Below, piece by piece: positions 42,578 through 52,635 of a DNA stretch of 64,000 nucleotides. Both the position numbers and the translations under genes were made by a program. The DNA comes from Microbacterium barkeri (GTDB taxonomy: Bacteria > Actinomycetota > Actinomycetes > Actinomycetales > Microbacteriaceae). The stretch is from positions 1-64,000 of the forward strand of contig NZ_BSEJ01000017.1 of NCBI RefSeq assembly GCF_027921765.1. Reading direction: 5' to 3'. Below the pieces are notes generated by a model. It ran no database searches. It was not told the origin of the DNA and saw only the letters and a program-made list of their open reading frames with translations. Each line of letters opens with the position of its first letter. Within the stretch, counting starts at the first letter, position 1.

Positions 42578-43834
42578 ATGAGCGACGCCCAGGGTTCGAA
42601 CGGCGGACCGCGCAACGGCGATCCCATCGAGGAGTCGGCACCCGCCGACGCGCCCGAGACCGCCGTGCCCGAGAACGACGACGCCCGCGCCGCCGAGGCG
42701 TGGTCGCCCGCGGATGGCCAGGGCGCGGAGAGCGCTGAGGTCGCGAACTCCGACGGGCGCGTCGCGGGCACCTTCACGGAGTCCGCGGAGCCCGCCCCCG
42801 CTGCGCCCGCGTCGAGCGAGGCCCCGGCGGACGACTCCGAGGCAGGGCCTGCCGACGCGGCCATCCCGGCGGCGTCCTCGGACGAGCCCCACGTGCCGGC
42901 CGCTCCCGAGGACGACGCCACGGCCGCCGATGCGCCCGTCGCGGACACTCCCGCCGATGCAGCCGCGTCCACGCACGTCCCGCCGGTCGACAACGACCAC
43001 GACGGCGAGCCCGACTACGCGGCCCTGGCCGCCGAGCTCGAGGAGTTCGAGCGCCGCAACGCGGACGCGAGCGACTCCTTCTCCGCGCCGGGCGCCGCAG
43101 GGCCCACGGCCGCGGGCGTCGCAGCCGCGGGTGCCGCCGACGCGCAGGACAAGCGGAACGACCCGTGGTTCGAGCCGGCCAAGACCGAGACGTTCTCGGC
43201 CTCGGAGCCGGCGGTCACCGCATCCGAGCCCGTGGTCGAGCCGCAGACGACGGCTGCCCCGGTCGCACCCCAGCCGATCTTCGTGCAGGCGCCCGAGCCG
43301 CCGAAGGTCCGCGGCAACCGCGGCGCGGCCGGCCTCATCGGCCTCGTCGCCGCGATCGTCTTCGCCATCCTCTACTTCGCCGCGACCCTCGGCTGGCGCC
43401 TGCTCGCCGGCGAGGCCGAGCTCGCGACCATCGCCGAGCCCGCCGTCGCGCTTCTCACGAGCTTCGAGTTCTGGGTTCCCGTGGTCGTGTTCTGGCTCGG
43501 CTTCTGGCTGCTCGGCGCCCTCGTGAACCGCGCCCGCTGGGGCAAGTGGGTCATCTTCGGCCTCCTCGTGGGCGTGATCTCCTACGGCGGGCACCTCCTC
43601 GGCCAGCTGTTCCAGGCGCCGTTCTGGATGCTCACGCCGTCGCAGGGGTTGGAGCTCGTCGCCGAGAGCCTGCTGTCGCCGGTCGCGATCGTCGCGTTCA
43701 TCCTCGGCCGCGAGATCACGATCTGGTTCGGAGCCTGGGCCGCCCGCCGCGGCGCCAAGGTCACGGCGCAGAACGCCGAGGCTCAGGCCGAGTACGAGCG
43801 CACGCTCGAGGCAGGTCCGCAGCTCTCGCAGTGA
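42578..43834 (+). CDS. Membrane protein with long acidic disordered N terminus
   Basis: A 418-residue protein. Residues 1-245 are rich in Ala, Pro, Asp and Glu without folded motifs. Residues 248-395 hold about four or five membrane spans (LIGLVAAIVFAILYFAATLG, PVVVFWLGFWLLGALV and others) and a positively charged end. Start ATG at 42578 with GAGGAG 9 nt upstream. Overlaps the next gene by GTGA. No family recognised. Confidence 0.75.
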   Translation: MSDAQGSNGGPRNGDPIEESAPADAPETAVPENDDARAAEAWSPADGQGAESAEVANSDGRVAGTFTESAEPAPAAPASSEAPADDSEAGPADAAIPAASSDEPHVPAAPEDDATAADAPVADTPADAAASTHVPPVDNDHDGEPDYAALAAELEEFERRNADASDSFSAPGAAGPTAAGVAAAGAADAQDKRNDPWFEPAKTETFSASEPAVTASEPVVEPQTTAAPVAPQPIFVQAPEPPKVRGNRGAAGLIGLVAAIVFAILYFAATLGWRLLAGEAELATIAEPAVALLTSFEFWVPVVVFWLGFWLLGALVNRARWGKWVIFGLLVGVISYGGHLLGQLFQAPFWMLTPSQGLELVAESLLSPVAIVAFILGREITIWFGAWAARRGAKVTAQNAEAQAEYERTLEAGPQLSQ

Positions 43835-44316
43835 CCGCACCTCTTCGCGAAGGCGAGGGGCTTCCCGCAGGGACGCTCCTCGCCTTCGCTGTCGCTGCCG
43901 ACGGCGCGCTCGTCGTCTGCGGGCTCGGCTTCGGCAGCCTCCTCACGGGCAGCGATGTCATCGAGACCCCGGGCATCGGGATCGTCCCGGCCGCTCTCGC
44001 GGTCGTCGTGAGCATCGCGGTGTTCGGCCTCGCGCTGTGGCCCGCGCTGCGCATCCCTCATCCGAGCTTCGTCCGCGTGATCGGGGTGCTGTTCGCGTCC
44101 GCCGCGGCTTACGGTGCGGCGCTCTGGCTGCTCGCGCTCGCGTTCGGCGCGGGCATCGCGTCGGCGACGGCCGCGGTCGCCGACGTGACGATCGGATGGC
44201 CGGTGCCGGTCATCGCGGGCGCCGCGGCGGTCGCGGCCTGGGGCGCGATCGCCGTGCGGCGCACGCGCGCGCGGCGCCCCCTCTGGCCGTGGGAGCGCCA
44301 CGATGACGACGAGTAG
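43831..44316 (+). CDS. Four-span membrane protein
   Basis: A 161-residue protein with four hydrophobic segments (near residues 15-35, 50-72, 85-110, 120-145) and a basic C terminus RRTRARRPLWPWERHDDDE. A GTG start overlaps the previous gene by 4 nt, so the two are translationally coupled and may form a complex. No family recognised. Confidence 0.72.
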   Translation: MTAPLREGEGLPAGTLLAFAVAADGALVVCGLGFGSLLTGSDVIETPGIGIVPAALAVVVSIAVFGLALWPALRIPHPSFVRVIGVLFASAAAYGAALWLLALAFGAGIASATAAVADVTIGWPVPVIAGAAAVAAWGAIAVRRTRARRPLWPWERHDDDE

Positions 44317-44349
44317 CCGAGAGTCCGCACCGCGAGAGCCCGGGCGTCA

Positions 44350-44355
44350 TACCCT
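44350..44355 (+). promoter_or_regulatory. -10 of a leaderless mRNA
   Basis: TACCCT ends 6 nt before the ATG at 44362, identical in sequence and spacing to the site at 42291. Confidence 0.5.
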
Positions 44356-44361
44356 GTGATC

Positions 44362-45033
44362 ATGGAGCGCGCGCTCGACTCGCAGGTGGCGCAGGCGGTG
44401 GATGCCTGGCTCCGCTGGCTGCCGCGCTGGCAGCCGGCGACGCACCGCGGTCGATCCGCGCCCTGCCGCCGCTGCTTCGGCTCGCCCGTGCTCTCCGCCG
44501 CGGGGGTCGGATCGGATGTCCCGCACGGCGTCCAGCACGGCCTCTCGACCCGCATGAAGAAGATCGTCGACCTCGCGGTCGCCGAGTACACCGCCCGGAA
44601 CCTGCCGCTTCTCCAGCTCGAGCTCGACCAGCAGGCGGCGCGGAATCAGGCGCGCTCGTATCGTCCGGGGGAGGACCTCGCCCCCGAGTACGAGGGGCTG
44701 CCGCTCGACCCGGATCCCGTGCCGGGCGCCCCGTTCCTCTTCACGATCGAGGGGCTCGCGAGCGAGGCAGACGCCGAGGTGCCGAGCCTGCCGCCGCTCT
44801 CCGACGAGGCCAAGGAGGCTCTCCGCCGCGAGGTCGGCCTGGCTGACGAGTATGCGAACCTCGTCGGGCGGGAGATCTGCTCGCTGCTCCTGGGGCACCG
44901 ACTGCGGATCCAGGCCGCGATCGTGGAGTTCGTCGAGCCTCAGGTCGAGGCCATGCTGGCCGAGCTGACGCGCTCCCTCGACACGCCGTTCGGCCCCGAC
45001 GACTTCCTCCCCGGGCCGGGCAAGACCGCCTGA
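44362..45033 (+). CDS. Conserved hypothetical protein
   Basis: A 223-residue soluble protein with no signal peptide. It has a CRRCFGSPV cysteine pair near residue 37 and a mostly helical body (MKKIVDLAVAEYTARNLPLL; VGLADEYANLVGREICSLLL). No recognised domain. The ATG at 44362 is preferred over a GTG 6 nt earlier because of the -10 spacing. A terminator hairpin shared with the convergent lipoprotein gene follows. Confidence 0.7.
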   Translation: MERALDSQVAQAVDAWLRWLPRWQPATHRGRSAPCRRCFGSPVLSAAGVGSDVPHGVQHGLSTRMKKIVDLAVAEYTARNLPLLQLELDQQAARNQARSYRPGEDLAPEYEGLPLDPDPVPGAPFLFTIEGLASEADAEVPSLPPLSDEAKEALRREVGLADEYANLVGREICSLLLGHRLRIQAAIVEFVEPQVEAMLAELTRSLDTPFGPDDFLPGPGKTA

Positions 45034-45039
45034 AACGCG

Positions 45040-45069
45040 ACATCCCCGCCTCCGAGGAGACGGGGATGT
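45040..45069. terminator. Bidirectional terminator between convergent genes
   Basis: ACATCCCCG (45040-45048) pairs with CGGGGATGT (45061-45069) around a 12-nt loop, between the genes ending at 45033 (+) and 45111 (-). Confidence 0.65.
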
Positions 45070-45110
45070 GTCCATTCCGATGGGCAGTTGTGCCCATCGA
45101 AATCGTCGAA

Positions 45111-45500
45111 TCAGCTCTCGCGAGCGAGCGATCCGAGCGGCTCGCCGGTCTTGTCGAAGACCTCGAGAGTGGTCTCTCCGACCGTGATCGTCTTGACCTT
45201 CGAGAGCCACGTGTCGACCCCGGGGCAGCCCTTCAGCGTGCTCGCCGCGAACGTCACGGTGACGGTGTCGCCGTCCTGCTCGTAGCGGCCGCCGATGCCG
45301 TTGCACCCGTCGTTTCCCTGGAATTTCCCGTCCTCCGAGAAGGTCAGGTACGGCTCGTTCTCCTCGCTGCTCTGCCAGGTTCCGACAACCGAGTTCACGT
45401 CTTCCACCCCTTCTCCGCTGGTCGCGTTCGACGCGCAGCCGGCGAGCGCGAATCCCGCGAGCATCATCGCCGCTGCGGCCGTGATCCGCTTCCTGACCAT
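45111..45500 (-). CDS. META-domain (HslJ-like) lipoprotein
   Basis: A 129-residue lipoprotein with signal peptide and lipobox ALAGC (Cys near residue 22). The mature part, VVGTWQSSEENEPYLTFSED then KFQGNDGCNGIGGRYEQDGD and FAASTLKGCPG, is the META/HslJ fold with its conserved GxWx start and NGCNG-like loop. META proteins are linked to heat-stress or antibiotic tolerance in other bacteria; the role here is unknown. Confidence 0.85.
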   Translation of the reverse strand: MVRKRITAAAAMMLAGFALAGCASNATSGEGVEDVNSVVGTWQSSEENEPYLTFSEDGKFQGNDGCNGIGGRYEQDGDTVTVTFAASTLKGCPGVDTWLSKVKTITVGETTLEVFDKTGEPLGSLARES

Positions 45501-45532
45501 GTCGTCCCCCGTTCATGTCGGCGAATGTGGAC

Positions 45533-45561
45533 TTGCGTTTCATAGTAGGTGTGCGGATACT
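45533..45561 (+). promoter_or_regulatory. Promoter of the anchored protease gene
   Basis: TTGCGT (45533-45538), 17-bp spacer, GATACT (45556-45561), with a leader of about 105 nt before the TTG start at 45675. Confidence 0.55.
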
Positions 45562-45674
45562 CTGGGTTCGCTGTGTCTCTCCCGAGAGACCCAAGCTTCC
45601 GGGGGCTGTGGGCCGAACCAGGCCTGGACCCCTGTTCCGAGAAGTTCGCACAAACGAGATCTGGGGGACTGGGT

Positions 45675-47792
45675 TTGAAGTCTTCAATTACGCGCGTCGC
45701 GCGTCTGGGAGCGCTGGGCGTCGCATCGGCGCTGGCGTTCGGCGGTGTCGCCGCGACGTCGGCGACCGCCGCCGAGGGCGCGGTCGCGCCGACCGAGGGA
45801 GAGGCCTTCGAAGCGCTCGCGCTCGACCTGTTCAAGGACGAGGCCGTCACGGGCGTCCTCCATGACGGCGCGGGCAATGTCGTCGTGCAGCGCCTCGAGG
45901 AGACCGCGGGCTCCGCCTCGGCCAAGATCGACGCGTCCGCCGCGGCTGCGGAGATCGCCGGCGCGTACGAGAACGTGAAGATCGTCCCGGTCACCGAGGA
46001 CGAGCTCGCCAAGCCGACCGCCGCGACCGACGTCGTCGGCGGCTACGGCATCGGCCTGTTCGACAACTCCGGCAGCGGCGGCGTCTGCTCGGTCGGCTTC
46101 CCCGCGTGGACGCCCGACGGCAAGCCCGCCGTGCTCACCGCCGGCCACTGCACGGGCGATGGCGCCTACAACAACGTGTACCTCACCGACCCCAAGGGCG
46201 ACACGGCCGGTGGCGGCGCGGAGGACCTCTCGACGGTCACGCCGACGCACGAGGTCGGCCAGGTCGGCTTCAACCAGTTCGGCGGCTCGGGCAACACCGC
46301 CGGTGAGCCCGGCAACGCGACCGACATCGCCGCGATCGACGTCACGAACGCCGACCTCGACCTCATCGCCGCGATGACGGACTGGAAGAACACGAACGAC
46401 CTGTCCGCGTCGCTCGCGTCGAACATCACGGGCGTCGGCACGGCCGAGGTGGGCGAGACGGTTCAGCGCTCGGGCCGCACGACGGGCTACTCGTCGGGCG
46501 TCGTCGACACCGACCAGATCAACCCCTACGTCGACTACGAGGGCTACATCGAGGTCGACGGGCGCCTGGTCAAGGGCTTCTCGGCCGCGACCGAGGTCAT
46601 CCCCGGCGACTCGGGTGGCACCATCCTCCAGGGCAGCACCGCCGTGGGCGTCGTGACGGCCACGTTCGAGTTCAACGGCGAGCCGCACATGTGGGGCGCC
46701 GACCTCAAGACGGGCCTCGAGGCCGCGGCCGGCTACACGGTCAAGCTCGACCTGCCCGAGGCGAAGGTCACCTCGGTCAAGGACGGCGCGAACGTCTCGT
46801 GGAACGCCGAGCTCTCGGGCACGGCCGGCGCGAACGCCGAGGTCGAGTACGCGTTCGTGAAGCAGGGCGCGAAGGCGTCCTGGAAGAACAGCGCGAAGAC
46901 GAAGGCCGACGGCGAGGGCAAGTGGACGCTCACCGGCCCCGCGACCCCCGGCGACTACACGATCTACGCCCGCTCGACGAGCGGCTTCAACACGTCCGAC
47001 GTCACGTCGATCGACGTGCAGGTCTTCCCGACCGCTCCCGGCATCACCTCGCCCGAGAACGGCAAGACCTACACCGACCCGGTGACGAAGATCACGGGCA
47101 ACGCGGCGCCGAACACCGAGGTCACGCTCTCGGGTGACGTCAACGCCAAGGTCACGTCGGACGCCGACGGCAACTGGTCGCACAGCGTCGACCTCGCCGA
47201 CCGCCGCGAGTACACCGTCAGCGCGCAGCAGACGATCAACGGCAAGACCTCGGACCGCACCACGGTGACCTTCACGGTCGGCGCGGCTGCTCCCGCGGCG
47301 CCGGAGTTCATCAACCCGGTCGACGGCGGCTCGTACGTGGAGGGCCAGGTTCCGACGACGATCACCGGCACCGGCACGAACGGCGCCACGGTCGAGCTCC
47401 GCGTGGGCGACAAGGTCGTCGGCACGGGCACGGTCGACGCCAACGTGTGGTCGATCAAGATCGAGCAGCTGCCGGTCGGCGAGCACAAGCTCGCTGCTCG
47501 CCAGATCGTCGACGGCGTGGCCAGCACCGACGCCGTGATCACCATCACGGTGACGGCCGCTCCGCAGGAGCCGCAGCAGCCTGAGCAGCCGCAGGGCGAG
47601 GAGAGCCCGACCCCGGCTCCCCAGGACCCGCAGCAGCCCCAGAAGCCCGAGCAGGAGAAGGACGGCAAGCTCGCTCCCACGGGCGCGGAGTTCAACGCCA
47701 CGGCCCCGATCGCCATGAGCCTCGGCCTCGCGGTCGTCGCCGGCGGTGTCCTCCTCATCGCGCGTCGGCGTCAGCTGAACTCGGAGCGCTGA
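45675..47792 (+). CDS. Cell-wall-anchored trypsin-like serine protease
   Basis: A 705-residue secreted protein. The start is TTG at 45675 with GGGGGA 6 nt upstream, which gives a clean signal peptide KSSITRVARLGALGVASALA ending in ATSATAA. Catalytic triad of an S1/chymotrypsin fold: His in LTAGHCTG (about 157), Asp in ATDIAAIDV (about 217), Ser in IPGDSGGTIL (about 313). Three Ig-like beta domains follow (residues 365-640), then a Pro/Gln/Glu spacer. The end is a sorting signal LAPTG, hydrophobic span and RRR tail. LAxTG is the class E sortase motif, so it is predicted to be linked to the peptidoglycan. Confidence 0.9.
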   Translation: MKSSITRVARLGALGVASALAFGGVAATSATAAEGAVAPTEGEAFEALALDLFKDEAVTGVLHDGAGNVVVQRLEETAGSASAKIDASAAAAEIAGAYENVKIVPVTEDELAKPTAATDVVGGYGIGLFDNSGSGGVCSVGFPAWTPDGKPAVLTAGHCTGDGAYNNVYLTDPKGDTAGGGAEDLSTVTPTHEVGQVGFNQFGGSGNTAGEPGNATDIAAIDVTNADLDLIAAMTDWKNTNDLSASLASNITGVGTAEVGETVQRSGRTTGYSSGVVDTDQINPYVDYEGYIEVDGRLVKGFSAATEVIPGDSGGTILQGSTAVGVVTATFEFNGEPHMWGADLKTGLEAAAGYTVKLDLPEAKVTSVKDGANVSWNAELSGTAGANAEVEYAFVKQGAKASWKNSAKTKADGEGKWTLTGPATPGDYTIYARSTSGFNTSDVTSIDVQVFPTAPGITSPENGKTYTDPVTKITGNAAPNTEVTLSGDVNAKVTSDADGNWSHSVDLADRREYTVSAQQTINGKTSDRTTVTFTVGAAAPAAPEFINPVDGGSYVEGQVPTTITGTGTNGATVELRVGDKVVGTGTVDANVWSIKIEQLPVGEHKLAARQIVDGVASTDAVITITVTAAPQEPQQPEQPQGEESPTPAPQDPQQPQKPEQEKDGKLAPTGAEFNATAPIAMSLGLAVVAGGVLLIARRRQLNSER

Positions 47793-47813
47793 GCACGAGT
47801 TAGCGCATAGCGC

Positions 47814-47845
47814 AGAAGGGGCGTCCCGTACGGGGCGCCCCTTCT
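47814..47845 (+). terminator. Terminator of the protease gene
   Basis: AGAAGGGGCG (47814-47823) pairs with CGCCCCTTCT (47836-47845), extended by an inner CCCGTACGGG, then TCG. Confidence 0.82.
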
Positions 47846-47865
47846 TCGTGCGTGCGGATCGCCGT

Positions 47866-47894
47866 TTGACCGCGTGTCGCGCGACCCGTATCAT
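47866..47894 (+). promoter_or_regulatory. Promoter of the rpsL-rpsG-fusA operon
   Basis: TTGACC (47866-47871), exact 17-bp spacer, TATCAT (47889-47894). Leader of about 165 nt to rpsL. Confidence 0.75.
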
Positions 47895-48064
47895 GGGACG
47901 GGTGTGCGTACACGCGTCTGCGTGCGTGCCCACGATCGGGATGGGCCTGCGAACAGGTCACCCCCACGGCATATCCACCAGAAGTCTCTCGCTCTTTCGG
48001 CGTGGGGGTGGGTTTTCGTGAAACATCACGCGCTGTCACCGTGCAGCAACGAACAAGGAGAAAC

Positions 48065-48433
48065 GTGCCAACTATTCAGCAGTTGGTTCGCAAGGGCCGT
48101 TCGCCGAAGGTCTCGAAGACCAAGGCTCCGGCGCTGAAGGCGAACCCGCAGCAGGCGGGTGTCTGCACCCGCGTCTACACGACCACGCCCAAGAAGCCGA
48201 ACTCGGCGATGCGCAAGGTCGCCCGTGTCAAGCTGCGCAACGGCACCGAGGTCACCGCCTACATCCCCGGTGAGGGTCACAACCTTCAGGAGCACTCGCT
48301 CGTGCTCGTCCGCGGTGGTCGTGTGAAGGACCTCCCCGGTGTGCGCTACAAGATCGTCCGCGGTGCGCTCGACACCCAGGCCGTCAAGAACCGTAAGCAG
48401 GCGCGCAGCCGCTACGGCGCGAAGAAGGGTTGA
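48065..48433 (+). CDS. rpsL: Ribosomal protein S12
   Basis: A 122-residue 30S decoding-centre protein. GTG start at 48065 with AAGGAG 5 nt upstream. The [19 protein letters not shown] segment has Lys at the position (Lys43 of E. coli) whose change gives streptomycin resistance, so the wild-type allele is present. Five nt before rpsG, in the conserved str-operon order. Confidence 0.98.
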   Translation: MPTIQQLVRKGRSPKVSKTKAPALKANPQQAGVCTRVYTTTPKKPNSAMRKVARVKLRNGTEVTAYIPGEGHNLQEHSLVLVRGGRVKDLPGVRYKIVRGALDTQAVKNRKQARSRYGAKKG

Positions 48434-48438
48434 GTTAG

Positions 48439-48909
48439 ATGCCTCGTAAGGGTCCGGCCCCCAAGCGCCCCGTCGTCAACGACCCGGTCTACGGCGCCCC
48501 GATCGTCACGCAGCTGGTCAACAAGATCCTCGTCGACGGCAAGAAGTCCATCGCCGAGCACATCGTCTACACCGCTCTCGAGGGTGTGGCCGCGAAGAAT
48601 GGCCAGGACGCTGTCGCCACGCTGAAGAAGGCGCTCGACAACGTGCGCCCGACGCTCGAGGTCCGCAGCCGCCGCGTCGGCGGCTCGACGTATCAGGTTC
48701 CGGTCGAGGTCAAGCCTCACCGCGCCAACACGCTCGCTCTGCGCTGGCTCGTGAGCTACGCGAAGGGTCGCCGCGAGAAGACGATGACCGAGCGTCTCAT
48801 GAACGAGATCCTCGACGCGTCGAACGGCCTCGGTGCCGCGGTCAAGCGCCGCGAGGACACCCACAAGATGGCCGAGTCGAACCGCGCCTTCGCGCACTAC
48901 CGCTGGTAG
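48439..48909 (+). CDS. rpsG: Ribosomal protein S7
   Basis: A 156-residue 30S head-assembly protein with [19 protein letters not shown] at the start and the usual length. Preceded by rpsL and followed 92 nt later by fusA. S7 is the translational autoregulator of the str operon in other bacteria. Confidence 0.98.
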   Translation: MPRKGPAPKRPVVNDPVYGAPIVTQLVNKILVDGKKSIAEHIVYTALEGVAAKNGQDAVATLKKALDNVRPTLEVRSRRVGGSTYQVPVEVKPHRANTLALRWLVSYAKGRREKTMTERLMNEILDASNGLGAAVKRREDTHKMAESNRAFAHYRW

Positions 48910-48921
48910 GAAGCGCCCCGA

Positions 48922-48960
48922 GCCGGTCCCGGATCGCTCCCCGGGGCATCCGGGGCCGGC
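48922..48960 (+). promoter_or_regulatory. Hairpin between rpsG and fusA
   Basis: GCCGGTCCCGG (48922-48932) pairs with CCGGGGCCGGC (48950-48960, one G-U pair) around a 17-nt loop. The position suits partial termination, RNA processing, or S7-type autocontrol. Confidence 0.5.
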
Positions 48961-49001
48961 TTCCTGCTTCATTCCCTCTCCACACGTAAGGAAGAACGCA
49001 A

Positions 49002-51116
49002 GTGGCACAAGACGTGCTCACCGACCTCAAGAAGGTCCGCAACATCGGCATCATGGCGCACATCGATGCCGGTAAGACCACGACGACCGAGCGCATCCTG
49101 TTCTACACGGGCGTCAACCACAAGATCGGCGAGACCCACGACGGTGGCGCGACCACCGACTGGATGGAGCAGGAGCAGGAGCGTGGTATCACCATCACCT
49201 CCGCCGCTGTGACGTGCTTCTGGGACAAGAACCAGATCAACATCATCGACACCCCCGGTCACGTCGACTTCACCGTCGAGGTGGAGCGCTCGCTCCGCGT
49301 CCTCGACGGCGCGGTCGCCGTGTTCGACGGCAAGGAGGGCGTTGAGCCCCAGTCCGAGACGGTGTGGCGTCAGGCCGACAAGTACAACGTCCCCCGCATC
49401 TGCTTCGTCAACAAGATGGACAAGCTGGGCGCGGACTTCTACTTCACGGTCGACACGATCATCAACCGCCTGAAGGCGAAGCCGCTCGTGCTGCAGCTTC
49501 CCATCGGTGCCGAGAACGACTTCGTCGGCGTCGTCGACCTCGTCAACATGCGCGCACTCACGTGGCCCGGCGACGCCAAGGGCGACGTGACCATGGGCGC
49601 CAAGTACGAGGTCGGCGAGATCCCCGCCGACCTCGCCGACAAGGCTGCCGAGTACCGCGAGAAGCTCCTCGAGACCGTCGCCGAGAGCGACGACGTGCTG
49701 CTCGAGAAGTACTTCGGCGGCGAGGAGCTCACGGTCGACGAGATCAAGGGCGCCATCCGCAAGATGACGATCGCCAGCGAGGTCTACCCGGTCCTCTGCG
49801 GCTCGGCGTTCAAGAACCGCGGCGTGCAGCCCATGCTCGACGCGGTCGTGGACTACCTCCCCTCGCCCCTCGACGTGCCGGCCATCGAGGCCCACGACCC
49901 GAAGGACGAAGAGAAGATCATCGAGCGTCACGCCGACCGTGACGAGCCCTTCGCGGCTCTCGCGTTCAAGGTCGTCTCGCACCCGTTCTTCGGCCGTCTG
50001 ACCTACATCCGCGTCTACTCGGGTCACCTCGAGTCGGGTGCGCAGGTCGTCAACTCGACCAAGGGCAAGAAGGAGCGCATCGGGAAGATCTTCCAGATGC
50101 ACGCCAACAAGGAGAACCCGGTCGAGTCGGTCACCGCGGGCCACATCTACGCGGTCATCGGCCTCAAGGACACGACCACGGGCGACACGCTCAGCGACCC
50201 GAACAACCAGGTCGTCCTCGAGTCGATGACGTTCCCGGAGCCGGTCATCGAGGTCGCGATCGAGCCCAAGACGAAGGCCGACCAGGAGAAGCTGGGTCTC
50301 GCGATCCAGAAGCTCGCGGAAGAGGACCCGACGTTCCGCGTCGAGAACAACGCCGAGACCGGTCAGACCGTCGTCAAGGGCATGGGCGAGCTGCACCTCG
50401 ACATCCTCGTGGACCGCATGAAGCGCGAGTTCAAGGTCGAGGCCAACGTCGGCAAGCCGCAGGTGGCGTACCGCGAGACGATCCGCAAGGTCGTCGAGCG
50501 TCACGACTACACGCACAAGAAGCAGACCGGTGGCTCGGGTCAGTTCGCGAAGATCCAGTTCAAGCTGGAGCCGCTCGAGGTGACCGCCGACAAGACCTAC
50601 GAGTTCGTCAACGAGGTCACCGGTGGTCGCATCCCGCGCGAGTACATCGAGCCGACGAACCAGGGCTTCCAGGACGCGATGAACACCGGCGTGCTCGCCG
50701 GCTACCCGATGGTCGGCGTGAAGGCGACCCTCGTGGACGGCGCATCGCACGACGTCGACTCCTCGGAGATGGCGTTCAAGATCGCCGGTTCGATGGGCTT
50801 CAAGGAGGCCGTCCGCAAGGCGAACCCGGTCATCCTCGAGCCGCTCATGGCCGTCGAGGTCCGTACGCCCGAGGAGTACATGGGCGACGTCATCGGCGAC
50901 CTGAACTCGCGTCGTGGCCAGGTCCAGTCGATGGAGGACGCTCAGGGTGTGAAGGTCGTCAAGGCCCTCGTCCCGCTCTCGAGCATGTTCGGCTACATCG
51001 GCGACCTGCGTTCGAAGACGTCGGGCCGCGCTGTCTACTCGATGGAGTTCGACAGCTACGCCGAGGTCCCGAAGGCTGTCGCCGACGAGATCATCCAGAA
51101 GGGCAAGGGCGAGTAA
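49002..51116 (+). CDS. fusA: Elongation factor G
   Basis: A 704-residue translocation GTPase. The GTG start at 49002 follows AAGGAAG. P-loop [17 protein letters not shown] and [10 protein letters not shown] are intact, with the five EF-G domains in order and full family length. Third gene of the str operon; tuf follows after 160 nt with its own -10. Confidence 0.98.
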   Translation: MAQDVLTDLKKVRNIGIMAHIDAGKTTTTERILFYTGVNHKIGETHDGGATTDWMEQEQERGITITSAAVTCFWDKNQINIIDTPGHVDFTVEVERSLRVLDGAVAVFDGKEGVEPQSETVWRQADKYNVPRICFVNKMDKLGADFYFTVDTIINRLKAKPLVLQLPIGAENDFVGVVDLVNMRALTWPGDAKGDVTMGAKYEVGEIPADLADKAAEYREKLLETVAESDDVLLEKYFGGEELTVDEIKGAIRKMTIASEVYPVLCGSAFKNRGVQPMLDAVVDYLPSPLDVPAIEAHDPKDEEKIIERHADRDEPFAALAFKVVSHPFFGRLTYIRVYSGHLESGAQVVNSTKGKKERIGKIFQMHANKENPVESVTAGHIYAVIGLKDTTTGDTLSDPNNQVVLESMTFPEPVIEVAIEPKTKADQEKLGLAIQKLAEEDPTFRVENNAETGQTVVKGMGELHLDILVDRMKREFKVEANVGKPQVAYRETIRKVVERHDYTHKKQTGGSGQFAKIQFKLEPLEVTADKTYEFVNEVTGGRIPREYIEPTNQGFQDAMNTGVLAGYPMVGVKATLVDGASHDVDSSEMAFKIAGSMGFKEAVRKANPVILEPLMAVEVRTPEEYMGDVIGDLNSRRGQVQSMEDAQGVKVVKALVPLSSMFGYIGDLRSKTSGRAVYSMEFDSYAEVPKAVADEIIQKGKGE

Positions 51117-51137
51117 TTCGCCCGAGCCTCATGGCTC

Positions 51138-51167
51138 GCCGGGGCCGGCTGCGTGGCCGGCCCCGGC
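51138..51167 (+). terminator. Hairpin between fusA and tuf
   Basis: A 12-bp stem GCCGGGGCCGGC with loop TGCGTG and its complement. Without a T-tract it may act as a partial terminator or processing site, with tuf re-initiated downstream. Confidence 0.6.
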
Positions 51168-51195
51168 ACCTCAAAACTTCATAACGAGTCTCTAC

Positions 51196-51201
51196 TAGAC
51201 T
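51196..51201 (+). promoter_or_regulatory. Candidate -10 of tuf
   Basis: TAGACT, 75 nt before tuf, in an AT-richer stretch. The -35 is weak. Confidence 0.45.
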
Positions 51202-51276
51202 GTGAAACATCCCCGTAGAGGCCCGGTCGCAATCCGGCGACCGTGATCTCTGCACGACCGTCCTGAGGAGGACCCA

Positions 51277-52470
51277 GTGGCTAAGGCCAAGTTCGAGCGC
51301 ACCAAGCCGCACGTGAACATCGGAACGATCGGTCACGTCGACCACGGCAAGACGACGCTCACCGCGGCGATCTCGAAGGTGCTCGCTGACAAGTTCCCGT
51401 CGGCGACCAACGTGCAGCGCGACTTCTCGTCGATCGACTCCGCTCCTGAGGAGCGCCAGCGCGGCATCACGATCAACATCTCGCACGTCGAGTACGAGAC
51501 GCCGAAGCGTCACTACGCTCACGTCGACGCCCCGGGTCACGCCGACTACATCAAGAACATGATCACCGGTGCCGCCCAGATGGACGGCGCGATCCTCGTG
51601 GTCGCCGCGACTGACGGTCCCATGGCTCAGACCCGTGAGCACGTTCTGCTCGCGAAGCAGGTCGGCGTTCCCTACCTGCTCGTCGCGCTGAACAAGGCCG
51701 ACATGGTCGACGACGAGGAGATCCTGGAGCTCGTCGAGCTCGAGGTCCGCGAGCTCCTCTCGTCGCAGGACTTCGACGGCGACAACGCTCCCGTCGTCCG
51801 CGTCTCGGGCCTCAAGGCTCTCGAGGGCGACGAGAAGTGGACGCAGTCGATCCTCGACCTCATGGAGGCCGTCGACGAGTCCATCCCGGACCCGGTGCGT
51901 GACAAGGACAAGCCGTTCCTCATGCCCATCGAGGACGTCTTCACGATCACCGGTCGTGGCACCGTCGTCACGGGCCGCGCCGAGCGTGGCACGCTCGCCA
52001 TCAACTCCGAGGTCGAGATCGTCGGCATCCGCCCGACGCAGAAGACCACGGTCACGGGTATCGAGATGTTCCACAAGCAGCTCGACGAGGCGTGGGCCGG
52101 CGAGAACTGCGGTCTTCTCCTCCGTGGCCTCAAGCGCGAGGACGTCGAGCGCGGCCAGGTCGTCGTGAAGCCGGGCTCGGTCACCCCTCACACCAACTTC
52201 GAGGGCACCGCGTACATCCTCTCGAAGGACGAGGGTGGCCGTCACAACCCCTTCTACACGAACTACCGCCCGCAGTTCTACTTCCGCACCACGGACGTCA
52301 CCGGCGTCATCACGCTGCCTGAGGGCACCGAGATGGTCATGCCCGGCGACACCACGGACATGACGGTGGAGCTCATCCAGCCCATCGCCATGGAAGAGGG
52401 CCTCGGCTTCGCGATCCGTGAGGGTGGCCGCACCGTCGGCGCCGGCACGGTGACCAAGATCATCAAGTAA
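51277..52470 (+). CDS. tuf: Elongation factor Tu
   Basis: A 397-residue GTPase that delivers aminoacyl-tRNA. GTG start at 51277 with GAGGAGG 5 nt upstream. [18 protein letters not shown] and [10 protein letters not shown] give the nucleotide-binding site; domains 2 and 3 are complete. Followed by a strong terminator. Only one copy is in the window. Confidence 0.98.
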   Translation: MAKAKFERTKPHVNIGTIGHVDHGKTTLTAAISKVLADKFPSATNVQRDFSSIDSAPEERQRGITINISHVEYETPKRHYAHVDAPGHADYIKNMITGAAQMDGAILVVAATDGPMAQTREHVLLAKQVGVPYLLVALNKADMVDDEEILELVELEVRELLSSQDFDGDNAPVVRVSGLKALEGDEKWTQSILDLMEAVDESIPDPVRDKDKPFLMPIEDVFTITGRGTVVTGRAERGTLAINSEVEIVGIRPTQKTTVTGIEMFHKQLDEAWAGENCGLLLRGLKREDVERGQVVVKPGSVTPHTNFEGTAYILSKDEGGRHNPFYTNYRPQFYFRTTDVTGVITLPEGTEMVMPGDTTDMTVELIQPIAMEEGLGFAIREGGRTVGAGTVTKIIK

Positions 52471-52492
52471 GTTCTTCCGAACCTGCTTCGTC

Positions 52493-52522
52493 AGCGGGGT
52501 CGCCCTTCGGGGCGGCCCCGCT
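52493..52522 (+). terminator. tuf terminator
   Basis: A 13-bp stem (AGCGGGGTCGCCC and its near-complement, one G-U pair) with a TTCG loop, followed by TTCGTGT. Confidence 0.85.
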
Positions 52523-52635
52523 TTCGTGTGTCCGCGGTTCTATCGCGTCCACGTGCGGGCATTTGCCGCGATCGGCCGGTGAGGATGGCGGATGCCGGCC
52601 ACTCGCGGCAAGCCCCCGCGGCGGATGGCCCTGCC

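Noticed and set aside
45684..47933. A 749-codon frame antisense to the anchored protease
   Set aside because: The plus-strand reading has signal peptide, catalytic triad and sorting motif; the antisense has none.
51117..51276. tRNA or other small RNA gene between fusA and tuf
   Set aside because: Only a terminator-like hairpin and a -10 candidate are visible; no cloverleaf.
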